From assembly GCF_964656455.1 (NCBI RefSeq), contig NC_135719.1, positions 128,321,444-128,385,443 of the forward strand: a stretch of 64,000 nucleotides of DNA. Direction: 5' to 3'. Source of the DNA: Halichoerus grypus (taxonomy: Eukaryota > Chordata > Mammalia > Carnivora > Phocidae). The stretch's first letter is position 1, and the number at the start of each line of letters is the position of its first letter. Under the pieces are notes generated by a model. It searched no databases and had not been told where the DNA came from. It saw nothing but the letters and a program-made list of their open reading frames with translations. Both the position numbers and the translations under genes were made by a program. This document shows, piece by piece, positions 54,612 to 64,000 of the stretch.

Positions 54612-54818
54612 TCATGATTAGATGCATGGACTATAGTCTTAAACTGCCTGGAATTGAATCCTGACCATTACTTTAGCTATAGGACCTTGGAAATTATATT
54701 ATTTGAGCCTCTGTTTCCTCATCTGTGGGATGAGAACAATAATCAAACATATATCACAGAGTTGTTTTGAAGATCACAAAGTGAAATGATCTAAGGCCCT
54801 TTCCTTTTGTCCTAGAGG
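54612..54818 (+). mobile_element. MIR SINE
   Basis: Forward: 'tgattagatgcatggactatagtcttaaactgcctggaattgaatcctg', 'gagcctctgtttcctcatctgtgggatgagaac', 'cacagagttgttttgaagatcac'. Confidence 0.85.
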
Positions 54819-54819
54819 A

Positions 54820-55650
54820 ATAGTTTCGGTAGTTGGAGTTTACATTCAGTCATCTCTCCTTTCCCTTTTCTATCAATCTAGTCCTTCCCAGTTCATCCAG
54901 CAATCTATCAAGGACCCAGCACATGTTAAGTGTTAAGGAGAGAGTTGGAGTTTCATGAGAAATGGGAGCTGTAGATGCATGCCTAGCACATAACACACTA
55001 TTTGGCATATGCACAGTACCCAGTATACATTTCATGGAATAAACATAAGTCCTTGCCCTTGACGAGTGTTCAGTGTGTCTGCAGAAGGCCAGTGCCAGGT
55101 GGGAGTGTCACTGGGGCAGCCAGCCAAGGACAGAGAGCAAAGCAGGAACAATTGAGCACAGGCAGAGGGAAATGGTCCTCCAGCTGCTTCTGCAGGCCTG
55201 GAAATTTAAAACAGTTTCTTCCTGGGACTGGCTCTTTTGTTCTGTGGTTTGATTTCTGTCTTTGTGTCAGTGACTTGTCTGACATTTCTGGGACTCTTTT
55301 CTGATACACTGTCTAGGCAGGTGGGATCCCAGTGGGGAACTGTGTATGTCTCTCTGTATATTTCAGAAAGATTTTAACCTTGGAAAAACAAGGCCAGTTT
55401 TTTTCACTTTTGGGTATGTGTGATATTATGTCTGTGTCATTTCTTCTCACACCTGGTTAGGGTAAGGGTAGTGAGTGTTTGGCTTATAGGACTTTTAGCT
55501 TTGCAAGATACAGTGGTGGTGTTACAACTTAAATTTGCTGTAACCCATCTTAGTGCAAAGGCATGGGAAAACCCCTGGAAAAAATGTCACATATGAGAAG
55601 ATAATCACAGTGATAGCTTCAGTGCATTTTGGAAGCATGTGAGGATTAAA
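54820..55650. other. No recognisable gene or repeat
   Basis: Includes a 100-codon frame (55002-55304) overlapped by a 79-codon minus-strand frame. Neither is recognisable. The block 55040-55320 is GC-moderate and repeat-free. Confidence 0.4.
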
Positions 55651-55657
55651 TATGGGG

Positions 55658-55888
55658 TTTTCTGGAGCCAGACTGCCTGAGTTCAAATCATGGCTCTATC
55701 TTTTATTGGTCATGTAAACTTGGCAACATTATTAGCTTCTCTGTGCCTTAGTTTTAGTGCTATAAAGGATTATGGTAATTATAACCTACCTTCTTGAATA
55801 GTTAAGAGGATTAAATGAGATAATATTTTTTAAGGTACTTAAGTTCTAGGCTCATAATAAATATTCAGTAAATGTTACCTATTATTTC
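55658..55888 (+). mobile_element. MIR SINE
   Basis: Forward, full length: 'tctggagccagactgcctgagttcaaatcatggctctatc', 'attagcttctctgtgccttagttttagtgc', 'atagttaagaggattaaatgagataatattttt', '...cataataaatattcagtaaatgttacctattatt'. Confidence 0.9.
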
Positions 55889-55944
55889 TCTTTCTCTTCC
55901 TCCCCCACTCCTCCTTTGTCTCCTTCCTTTATTACTACCGCTAT

Positions 55945-56062
55945 TCCTATTTAGAATAATGGTATTATGAAGATTCAATTAGATAATGTTTGTGAAGGTA
56001 GATAGTTGCCTAGCATAGTGCCTGGCACAGACAAATGCTCAACAAATGTGACTTTTCTTTCA
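55945..56062 (+). mobile_element. MIR 3' fragment
   Basis: 'gaagattcaattagataatgtttgtgaagg', '...cctagcatagtgcctggcacagacaaatgctcaacaaatg'. Confidence 0.75.
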
Positions 56063-56282
56063 TAAGGGCCTCTAAAATCCATCCTTAAAGTCTTAGAGAC
56101 TTTCTCATCATTTTTCCCACACCTAATACAATATATTCACACTTCTGGTACAAAGAAGAATCTCAATTCAATTGAAAAACAAGGCCTCTGTTGTCTTCCC
56201 TTGTTCCTTGTGATAGAACACAGAACAGATACTTGTTCATAAGTTGTTACAGCTTTGTGTCAAATAGAGATTATAACTGTGT

Positions 56283-56862
56283 GTAGTAGTTATCTTTGGC
56301 AGTTTCACACATTAACAACAATGTACCAGGTATAAAACATTCTTATTTCACAGCTTCTGAGAGTCAGGAATCTGGACACAGCTTGACTGGCTCCTTGGCT
56401 TAGGGTCTCTGACAGGTTGCAATTAAGGTCTCAGCCAGGGCTGAGGTCTCAACTGAAGTTCGACTGGAGAAGGACCCATGCCCCAGCTCACATGGTTGTT
56501 GGCATAATTTTATTTCTGGTGTGTTGTTGGACTGAAGGTCTCGGTTCCTAGCTGGCTGTTAGCTGGGGGTTGTCCTCAGTTTCTTGTCATGTGGGCTTCC
56601 CCTCCATGGCAGCTTGTTCATCAAAGCAAGGGAGGGAGGAAGGGAGGAAGGGAGAAAAAGAGAGAGAGAAAGAGAGACTGCTAACAAGATGGAAGTTACG
56701 ATCTTATGCAATGTAATTACGGAAGTGACATCTCATCAACCTTGCCATGTTCTATTAGAAGTAAATCACCAGTTCTACCCACATTCAAAAGCAGAAGATT
56801 ATATAATGGTATAAACACCAGGAGGTGGGGCCCACTGGGACCAGTCTTAGACTGCCTGCATA
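56283..56862 (+). mobile_element. MLT2-like ERVL LTR, first of a pair
   Basis: 'tatctttggcagtttcacacattaacaac', 'agcttgactggctccttggcttagggtctctgacaggttgc', 'cagccagggctgaggtctcaactgaagttcgactgg', '...gtataaacaccaggaggtggggcccactggg'. Contains a purine tract (56624-56676, gggagga/gagaga repeats). Same orientation as the LTR at 58047-58620. Confidence 0.7.
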
Positions 56863-56905
56863 GCATGCCTGACCTCTTGGTTGTCTTTCAGATGCTTTAT
56901 TTTGT

Positions 56906-57115
56906 AGGTTTGGTCTTGTTCACAGACTCTGACTCTTCTCACTTGCTTTCTCACATAAAGCAAACTGCCATGTCATGAGCTGCCCTATAGAGAGGTCCTT
57001 GTGACAAGGTAATGAGGAAAACCTCTGGCCAAGAACCAGAGATTGTTGTAACTTAAACTTGGAAGTCACATCCCATGATTTTTGTTGTACTTTATTCATT
57101 AAAAGCAATTCACCA
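56906..57115. repeat. Rearranged near-identical copy of part of the 58-kb LTR
   Basis: 56906-57039 equals the reverse complement of 58327-58460 with 5 mismatches in 134 bp and no gap. 57046-57115 equals 58469-58538 in direct orientation with 1 mismatch in 70 bp. The two source segments are adjacent in the intact LTR (8 bp between them), so one piece of LTR was copied here with its first two-thirds inverted. The source LTR is old and heavily diverged from its family, so about 97% identity dates this copy as much younger than the LTR itself. Confidence 0.9.
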
Positions 57116-57119
57116 ACTT

Positions 57120-57795
57120 TAGTGGCTTTTTTTTTAAGCATCAGTCCACAGAATCCAGCTTACCAGAGCAGGTCTAAGAAGTAGAGCTGCCCTTCAATAT
57201 TTCAGCAGGATTCTGGAAACTTTGTTTTCCAGAAACTTAGAGTTTTGCTTCATTTTTCCCCCCTGTAAATAGAATCCTATCTTTCCATTAATGAACATTG
57301 CTATTTCAGTGGTGCTTTGTCTACCTTCTGATTGATTGTCAGTGAGCAGTCGCTCCTAACAAAGAGAACAGTTTTAAGGTTCTTTTTCTTTTCAGCTTCT
57401 CTGTTAAGTGGTTAATGATCTGGAAGCAAGTACTTGGAGGTGCTAGGGGAGCTCCTATTTAAAGGAATACTTTGTAAAGAGAAGCGGCCTTCTAGGTGAT
57501 AAAGTGAGGATGGTTAGCCATTAATTTATCTGGTTAGTAAATCTGGATATTTAGACCTCCAGCTCCCCCCGCCCCGCCACTCTGGCCCCCAAGTAGATGA
57601 GTCGAGAGAGAAGTACAGGATGGTACTAGGAGTGTCTGACTAGAAAAGGCTTTCTCTACCTTCTCTTAGGATTCAGAGGGGAGAAATAAGCTATATAGGA
57701 ACATGGTTGCAGGTTGATGGAGGTGCCAGTAAAGGCTCCCTTATGATGATTTCAATTCACATGAATGTAGTCATAGCTATTTAGACTGAAATAGG
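57120..57795. other. Unassigned; inverted TTCTGGAA/TTCCAGAA
   Basis: Holds an imperfect inverted repeat, TTCTGGAA (57211-57218) and TTCCAGAA (57227-57234), resembling a spaced STAT or heat-shock-type arrangement. No repeat or gene otherwise. Confidence 0.4.
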
Positions 57796-57799
57796 GAGT

Positions 57800-57920
57800 C
57801 ATTCACTCATTTTATTTATTCAGCAAATATTTTTGAGCATTTTATATGATACAGATATTGTGCTAGGTGATGGAGTTATAATAAGATATATTCCCAGCCC
57901 TCAAAGCCTTATTTGCTCAA
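57800..57920 (-). mobile_element. L2 LINE 3' end
   Basis: 'attcactcattttatttattcagcaaatatttttgagcattttatatg', '...gtgctaggtgatggagttataataagatatattcccagccctcaaagcc'. Confidence 0.75.
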
Positions 57921-58046
57921 ACGTTATACTCCAAATGCTAGAGAATACAGGCAAATGCAGATGACCAAACCCCTTTTATTGCCCCACTCCTAGTATATTC
58001 TCTGTCCCTTTCTTTTACTTGCTACATACCATTTCTGCAGAAGTAG

Positions 58047-58620
58047 TATATATTAGTTATCTGTGACCATATAACACATTACCCTAAAACTTAGCAGCTG
58101 AAAACCACATTTATTATTCCACAGTTTTGTGGATTAGGAACCCAGGCATGCCTTAGCTGGGTCCTCTGGCTCAGGGTTTCTCACAAGGCTCTAATCAGGT
58201 TGTGGACTAGGGCTCTCATCAGCTTAAGAGTTGAATGGGGAAAGATCTGCTTCTAAACTCAGTCATGTGGCTGTTGGCAGGATTTAGTTCCATGCAAGTT
58301 GTTGGATTCAGGGCCTCAGTTTCTCACTGGTTGTTGGCCAGAGGTTTTCCTCATTACCTTGTCACAAGGACCTCTCTATAGGGCAGCTCATGACATGGCA
58401 GTTTGCTTTATCTGAGAAAGCAAGTGAAAAGAGTCAGAGACTGTGAACAAGACCAAATCTACAGTCTTTTGTAACTTAAACTTGGAAGTCACATCCCATG
58501 ATTTTTGTTGTACTTTATTCATTAAAAGCGATTCACCAGATCTAGAAAAGTGGAGATTACATTTGGGCATGAATACTAGGAGGCAGGGATCTTCAGAGCC
58601 ATTTTAGAAGTTGTCTACCA
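58047..58620 (+). mobile_element. MLT2-like ERVL LTR, second of a pair
   Basis: 'tattagttatctgtgaccatataacacattaccctaaaacttagcagctgaaaaccac', 'catgccttagctgggtcctctggctcagggtttctcacaagg', 'cagtcatgtggctgttggcagg', 'cttggaagtcacatccc', '...tttagaagttgtctacca'. Internal order matches the ERVL LTR, so this is the unrearranged source for the copy at 56906-57115. Confidence 0.8.
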
Positions 58621-58624
58621 TTGG

Positions 58625-60480
58625 CAGGGTGATATTTTAATTCTAGAAGGTAGTTGGTACAAAGAAGTGTAAGACATAATGAATTACCGATGAGCTTACT
58701 CCTCATCCATTCATAGCTATCAGTCTGTTTTATATTTTCTGTGATCCCAACACAGAGAGACAGACAGATAGACATGGGGCTGGGGGTGAGATGCTAAAAG
58801 TAAGAATATTATTTTTTTACAAAAAATTATCAAATATTAAATCTGGAAAGGGCATGAGAGGGTCTTATGCAATTTAAGAGAACTGTGGCCTGGAGTTTCT
58901 TTGTGTAGCCTCCCCTCCCAGGATTCATCATACCTGCCAAGCCATGACTGAACACTGGATCCCCAAGGGGATGCACAAAGGCCCAGAGACATTTTCCCAA
59001 AGATGGCCTCCTTCTTCCAGTCCCTGTCAGAGCCCCATGGGAGATCAGGTGACCAGTGTTTCCCATCTACTTCTCCCAGTACAGAAACACCTGCCACATT
59101 GAAAAACTTATTCAGAAGCCTTGTCACCTGCCTGCTACCTGTCTAGCAATGCATTTATTACATATGTTGATTCCACTTTATGCCTAGAAAAGAAAGCATG
59201 TTTAGGGTAAATATTAGTTTATGTAATTAACATATCTGCCGTACTTCGGTTAATAAATTTTATCACTCATCTACAGGGCCATCTCTGCCTTCTGGATGCC
59301 ACTGGGTGTGGGGCTATATGCTGAGAATGCTGGATAGGAAGGCTGCAGGTCTGCTTACTGAACACAGTCCAGTAGTCTATGAATACTCTTTTCTGTATCT
59401 GAATAACAATAACTGGAAAATGTATAAGGACTTGATCAAAGAATTTTACATTTGTTATTTTCACTTTTTTTTTTTCCCTCCAACAGTAGCCTACCTTTTA
59501 AAAATGTCAGCTTTTACTTTCTGTTTGCAAGCTAACTGGACCCAGTTTTGTCTCAGCTACCCTGATATGACATTCACTTCTTAGGGCAATTGCAAGTAAT
59601 GGTATCCAATGGTTAAACTCCCTTGCCTTTCCATATATATTTTTGATGCTGTTGGAAATCTTGAACTACTCAAACAGAGAAGAGGCAGGTAGTAAATGGC
59701 TACAGGATGGTTGGGGAAGGGAGCAGTAGTGGTTGGCTGTTAAGAACTCTCTTCCATGGCCATGAATCTGTGTCCAGTGTGAATTTTGGTAATTTACAGA
59801 CTCTGTATATTTTTGAGAAAGCTCTATTTTTGCGTCAGATAATATCTAAGGATAAATGATATGCTAAAGAAGCTGTAGTTACTTGAGAAGGGAACAGTGT
59901 CATTTTATTTTATATAATCTCATTGACAAAAGTGTGTGTGAGGATGGGTAAATGTCTTTTGTCTAATTTATTAGCTCTTACCTGGCTTAATGACAATATT
60001 TGCAATCTGTTTATTCAGTTAATCGCAGGTCTTGGCATATTAAAATAATACCTTCAGGCAAAATATTATTGAGTGTTTTCTTTACCTTTAGGTTATTTTA
60101 AAAAGTCCATTCTTATAAACAATAAAATAAAACAAGGCTTCATTGATAATGGGATGGTGGCGTTTGTGAATAACACAGGAAGCCAGATGTAAATGAAAGT
60201 GGCCAGGAAGAAAAGGAGAGTATCCCAGAAGCCAGGGAATCCTTACAGGCAGTAGACAGGGGCCTGGGAAAAAACAGATGATTGGTTTCAGGATGTCTGG
60301 CAGGGATCTAGAACAGGGGCTAGGATTTTGATCTTTGGATAGGACCAGTGTGGGGGAGGCCCGAAGCAACAACTTGGGGCCAGGGCAGAGCAGAGAAGAT
60401 GGTAAGATTTGAAGTACAAGGGCTTGGTCAGGTCAGGACCACAATCAGGACAGGATCAGGATTAAGAACTTCTTTTATTC
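58625..60480. other. No recognisable gene or repeat
   Basis: Several open frames (96 codons minus at 58837-59127; 92 plus at 59306-59584; 94 minus at 60088-60372) have no recognisable domain or splice context. Sequence otherwise unassigned. Confidence 0.4.
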
Positions 60481-60503
60481 ATTCTTCCTGACCAGACGTA
60501 GGA

Positions 60504-60524
60504 CTGTCCCAGGGCCTGGGACAG
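60504..60524. repeat. 21-bp perfect palindrome
   Basis: Two 10-bp arms, CTGTCCCAGG and CCTGGGACAG, around a single G. Could extrude a hairpin or bind a dimeric factor. Confidence 0.9.
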
Positions 60525-60529
60525 GGCTG

Positions 60530-61585
60530 AGCCCAAAGGTGGGTTTTATGTAACACCAAACAATAGGAGGGGCAATATGTTAGAGTCACCAATGCCCTGT
60601 TTTATTTAGGACAGACCCATCTTATACCTGCTATTCCAGGGTACCAATGAATAATGTTCCCCTTTTATTAAAGTGACTGGTTTGGAAGACAAATTACAGT
60701 TTTACTGATAGTTTCCCAAAACAATTTTGCAGAATGTTACCCAGAAGCCACAGAAGCAGAGTTATCTGTTTACATGAGTATGGAAAACCCAGAATTAACT
60801 GAAGTTCTTTAACAGGATTCTTTACTATGGGACTTCTCACTGCCTTGATATGCTAATATGTATGACTCCCAAGAGGGGGATAGGGTTCTTAGTTTCCCAT
60901 CCTAAGTTGATCTATTGGTATCTTTTGGTCCCCCTGAGACTACAGTTCTGTGGGTTGCACTTTGGGAAACTCTGGTTAATTGAATATGGTGTTAATAGAG
61001 GGAGGCAGATCATCACTCTTTAGGGTGCTCAGCAAAGTCAACAACCATCAAGTTAAATAAATAATTACTTGAGAGAACTAGTGCAGACTCTGCCAAAGTT
61101 TTCCAATTTGCTAGTTATTGACTGACATTGGCAGTGTTGTATGTGTTATATGTGACTCACTGGAGTAACATTCCAAAAAATGACTAGGTCTCAAGCTCTG
61201 TGGTAAAACCATTTACTAGTTAAGACATAGAAAGGAAGAGAATTTTCTTTGTTTAGTCTTTCATTGCATGGTGTCCTTGAAGGAGAGGTTAATGAGGAAA
61301 CAGTAGGTCAGCACGTGTGTGTAGCTCTGTGTGTGGGGAGGCGGTCTCAGGAAAAATGTATTTTTAACCAGCATTCTAGGTAATTCTGATAAGGATGGCC
61401 CTGAAACCATTTATTGAGAAATGTTTTTTGGGGGTTCTGATGAGGGACTCTTTTGGTGACAAAACACCACAATGATCCTTTCTTTAATTGTATGAGCCTT
61501 CTGTTATGGTGGCCAGTGTTCTGATATTTGCTCCCATTTTATGCCATATTCTATACTATATGTTCTCTACATGCATGTGCTTAAC
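60530..61585. other. No recognisable gene or repeat
   Basis: Unassigned sequence, no notable open frame. Confidence 0.4.
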
Positions 61586-61589
61586 TTTC

Positions 61590-61680
61590 ACTGTGCTTAA
61601 TAATCCTTCATAATAAGCCTAAAATTTAGTATCATTATCTCCATTTTACAGAAGATGTTTAAGATGAACTTTTAAGGTGA
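61590..61680 (-). mobile_element. MIR fragment
   Basis: 'gcttaataatccttcataataagcctaaaatttagtatcattatctccattttacagaagatg' in reverse MIR order. Confidence 0.65.
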
Positions 61681-62172
61681 GCCTGCTGTCCTCATATTAG
61701 CCTATTCTTTTTCAAGCCCCAAGAACAGGTCCTAGCTCTTATACCCACCCCTCACTAACTCCCTAGGACATGGACATGGGAGCCAACACTCCATTCTGAG
61801 TATTTTCCCTGAGGCTATAGAGAACTCAGTTGGAGCTTCTATTGCAAACAGGATTGTGTACTGACACATTTTATCTGACTGGTAGAATGGGTCAATATCA
61901 AACATGCTAATCCAGGGAGAATGATGAAGCATTGATCTCTAGACTGAAGTCAACCCACATAGAAACATTTTCTTAAGATGCAGTTGAGCAGGGAATAGAG
62001 CCAGAAAAGGAGAAAAAGACTTGCTTTGTTTTCATCATGGAGTTACAAATCCAGACAAGTAGCATGAGTAGTTTCTTGTTTTTATCTGGGCCAAAGATTG
62101 ATTTTTCTTTTTAATGTTTTTGAAAGACCCAAGATCCCTGTGATTAAAGCAAGGATTTGAAACTCAAACATC

Positions 62173-62350
62173 AGGTACCTGTGTGGCTCAGATGGTTAAG
62201 TGTCTGCCTTCAGCTCAGGTCATGATCCCGGGGTCCTTGGATCGAATTCCGCATCGGGCCCCCTGCTCCTTGGGGAGCCTGCTTCTCCCTCTGACTCTCT
62301 GTCTGTCTGTCTGTCTCTCATGAATAAATAAATAAAATCTTTAAAAAAAA
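62173..62350 (+). mobile_element. SINEC with perfect 15-bp TSD
   Basis: Forward SINEC, head 'aggtacctgtgtggctcagatgg', tail 'aataaataaataaaatctttaaaaaaaa'. TGAAACTCAAACATC is exact at 62158-62172 and 62351-62365. Contains a (CTGT)4-type stretch. Confidence 0.95.
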
Positions 62351-62364
62351 TGAAACTCAAACAT

Positions 62365-62695
62365 CTATGGAAACTTAGAACATGCAGAGAAAGAGGACTG
62401 CCTACTGGGTGGGGTCTGTGAAGACCTAAAGAGAACATGCCTCTTGTAAAAGGGATTGCCTTTTTTTTAGGATCAGGGAATGAATTGCCCAGGGGAAATA
62501 TGGCCATCGTTTGACCAGAAATTTCAATTTTTTAAGAGAAGTTGAAAATCCGTATTTTCATTTGTTTTCCTGATTATTTTAATATACATTTAAGTGTTTA
62601 AAACATTCTATTGGCCAAATAAAACATACAGACTTCTAATCTGTGACCTCTGTTTTACTGCTACATGAGGGAGAACTTATGTCACCCAAATGAGG
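62365..62695. other. No recognisable gene or repeat
   Basis: AT-rich unassigned sequence. Confidence 0.4.
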
Positions 62696-62699
62696 GAAC

Positions 62700-62935
62700 C
62701 CTATGTACTGAGTATCCACAGTGTTTTAGGCATTTTATAAGCCACCTCATGAAGTTCTCAAAATAACCCTGTGTTTAGAAATCGTCATGTCCTTCTAATA
62801 GATGAAAGTGAGGTACAGAGAAGTTAAATGATTTTGCCAAGTTCACACAGCCTACAAGTGGCTAATGCAGGTCTGAATTTGGGTTCATTTTGACTACAAA
62901 GAGCTACTGATTCGGTGATACCATGCCTCCTGTCC
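62700..62935 (-). mobile_element. MIR SINE
   Basis: Reverse, near full length: 'tgtactgagtatccacagtgttttaggcattttataagccacc', 'agatgaaagtgaggtacagagaagttaaatgattttgccaag', 'ctacaagtggctaatgcagg'. Confidence 0.85.
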
Positions 62936-62939
62936 TCTG

Positions 62940-63460
62940 GGAGGAAGTGTCCTTCTCAGTGATATTACATCACTATTAGTGGTCACTGTTTGGGGTCCAA
63001 GGCCATGTCAATTGTTCTCCAAATGTTAGACCCACTGATATATGAGGCAGATACTGGACTAGCTCTCCTTTGATTAGAGCAAACTACAAGCTAGTAATTG
63101 ATCACCGATCTTTCTGGGGTTGTCAAACTTAGATTTAGACCATTTTATAAAATCACCCCTCTATGTCCTTGGAGTCCGTATGTATAGTCTATAATTTCTA
63201 GATTCCACATTATCTATATATTTCATGTGTGAAACTAATCTTCCTGAATTGTAACCAAAATGTGGCTATTAGCCTCAAATTGGAGGTATGTGTGTGGTGG
63301 TGAAATCTATCCACTGATATGCCAGTTATCTTTAAAATTAAAGGAAATTGTCATTCATTTTATATTGGGAATTTTGTGACACTTCTTGAGACACCTAGGA
63401 TCTCCCTGAGTTGTTAGAAAACCAGAGCGTGGTGTCAAGCTGTCGTCTGTGCCTGTCATT
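62940..63460. other. No recognisable gene or repeat
   Basis: Unassigned sequence. Confidence 0.4.
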
Positions 63461-63464
63461 CGTT

Positions 63465-63595
63465 TTTGAATAGATTACGAACTCTTAGAGGATTAGGCTT
63501 GTGTCTATATAGTTGTCTTTATACTGAGATGAAGGCTTGCACAGCATTATCTAAATTGGGTGTTTAATAAATGCTTTTTGATGAGAATAATGGTA
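63465..63595 (+). mobile_element. L2 LINE 3' end
   Basis: 'tagattacgaactcttagaggattaggcttgtg', '...gcttgcacagcattatctaaattgggtgtttaataaatgctttttgatgag' follows the terminal L2 block. Confidence 0.65.
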
Positions 63596-63599
63596 TGGA

Positions 63600-64000
63600 A
63601 ATAAAACTCTTGAAATCCAGAGTCTGCCTGGATTTCTTGCCTCATTAGGGAAGAAGAGATGAATGTGAATGCTTGAGTAAATATGAATGTAGATCTCATT
63701 CAGGAAACCACACACTCTCTGTGCTTGAAATTCTGGGAGAGAAGAACTTGAAGGGTGTAACTAAGACAGAAATTCTGTGGATTGACATTAATACCAGTAT
63801 TTACCGATCTTCTCTAACAAGGCAGACTCCATTTGGAATCTGGTGATGCACCTCACAGGCCTCAGATTGCCTGACAAATCATACCAAGGTTTACTCAAAG
63901 TCACCGCCATTATGTGTGTAATCACAGGCACACCAGTGCCCAACAGGGGTGAAGGCAGAGGTTAATGGCTTTCTTTATATTTGCATTATACTTGATCTCC
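63600..64000. other. No recognisable gene or repeat
   Basis: Unassigned sequence to the window end. Confidence 0.4.

Noticed and set aside
56906..57115. L1 twin-priming as the cause of the inverted/direct copy
   Set aside because: Twin priming would leave a poly-A tail at the end of the direct part and a TSD. Neither is visible; only a 5-bp CTTTA occurs on both sides.
1..64000. CRISPR array, tRNA, rRNA or bacterial operon
   Set aside because: No regularly spaced identical repeats. The tRNA-like boxes belong to SINEC and MIR heads, and the sequence composition and transposons are mammalian.

Overview
The window reads as non-coding nuclear DNA of a carnivoran mammal, most likely an arctoid (bear, seal, mustelid or relative). 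The diagnosis rests on nine copies of the tRNA-Lys-derived carnivoran SINE (SINEC/CAN-SINE). Several carry the head GGGGCGCCTGGGTGGCTCAG, the (AAATA)n/AAATAAAATCTTT tail and target-site duplications (TSDs). The head differs from the dog-type SINEC_Cf head. Two truncated L1 3' ends also fit. I found no exon, tRNA, rRNA, CRISPR array or bacterial-type operon that I could defend. The longest open frames (about 175 codons or fewer) cross repeats or low-complexity DNA and match no protein I recognise. It is best described as intergenic or deep intronic DNA.

Layout. Bases 1-46 are the end of a SINE cut by the window edge. About 600-2050 is repeat-poor, with raised CpG and a group of FOX, AP-1, GATA and E-box motifs (candidate regulatory element). 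2215-3713 holds an L2 fragment, an MLT1-like LTR and a 5'-truncated L1 with its own TSD. 3.9-10.9 kb is dominated by old MIR and L2 copies, plus a CTCF-like site near 9.4 kb and a SINE at 10.2 kb. 11-17.4 kb has GT repeats, a SINE at 12.4 kb, a MIR nested head-to-head inside another MIR, an MLT1 LTR, MER5 and L2 pieces, and a second CpG-raised repeat-poor stretch. 17.4-20.0 kb contains two diverged direct copies of a roughly 330-390 bp segment, with a 210-bp alternating purine-pyrimidine tract just after the first. 20-36 kb is MIR, L2, MER5, MLT2-like LTRs and unassigned DNA. 36.2-37.5 kb is a cluster of four MER5-like elements, one split by a SINE. 38-49 kb has SINEs, a reversed MaLR LTR, a polypurine tract, a (TA)26 tract and an inverted L1 3' end. 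54-59 kb has a (CCAT)10 tract, MIRs and two MLT2-like LTRs. 59-64 kb is mostly unassigned, with one SINE with perfect TSDs.

The most unusual structure is at 56906-57115. It is a near-identical (about 97%) copy of part of the ancient LTR at 58047-58620, with its first 134 bp inverted and its last 70 bp direct. It looks like a recent template-switch or rearranged duplication. A second possible event of the same kind is an exact 42-bp direct repeat at 44185 and 45027. Nothing here forms a multi-gene system. What works together, if anything, would be candidate cis-regulatory DNA. Repeat family names come from memory of consensus sequences, and boundaries are accurate to roughly 10-30 bp unless a TSD is given.
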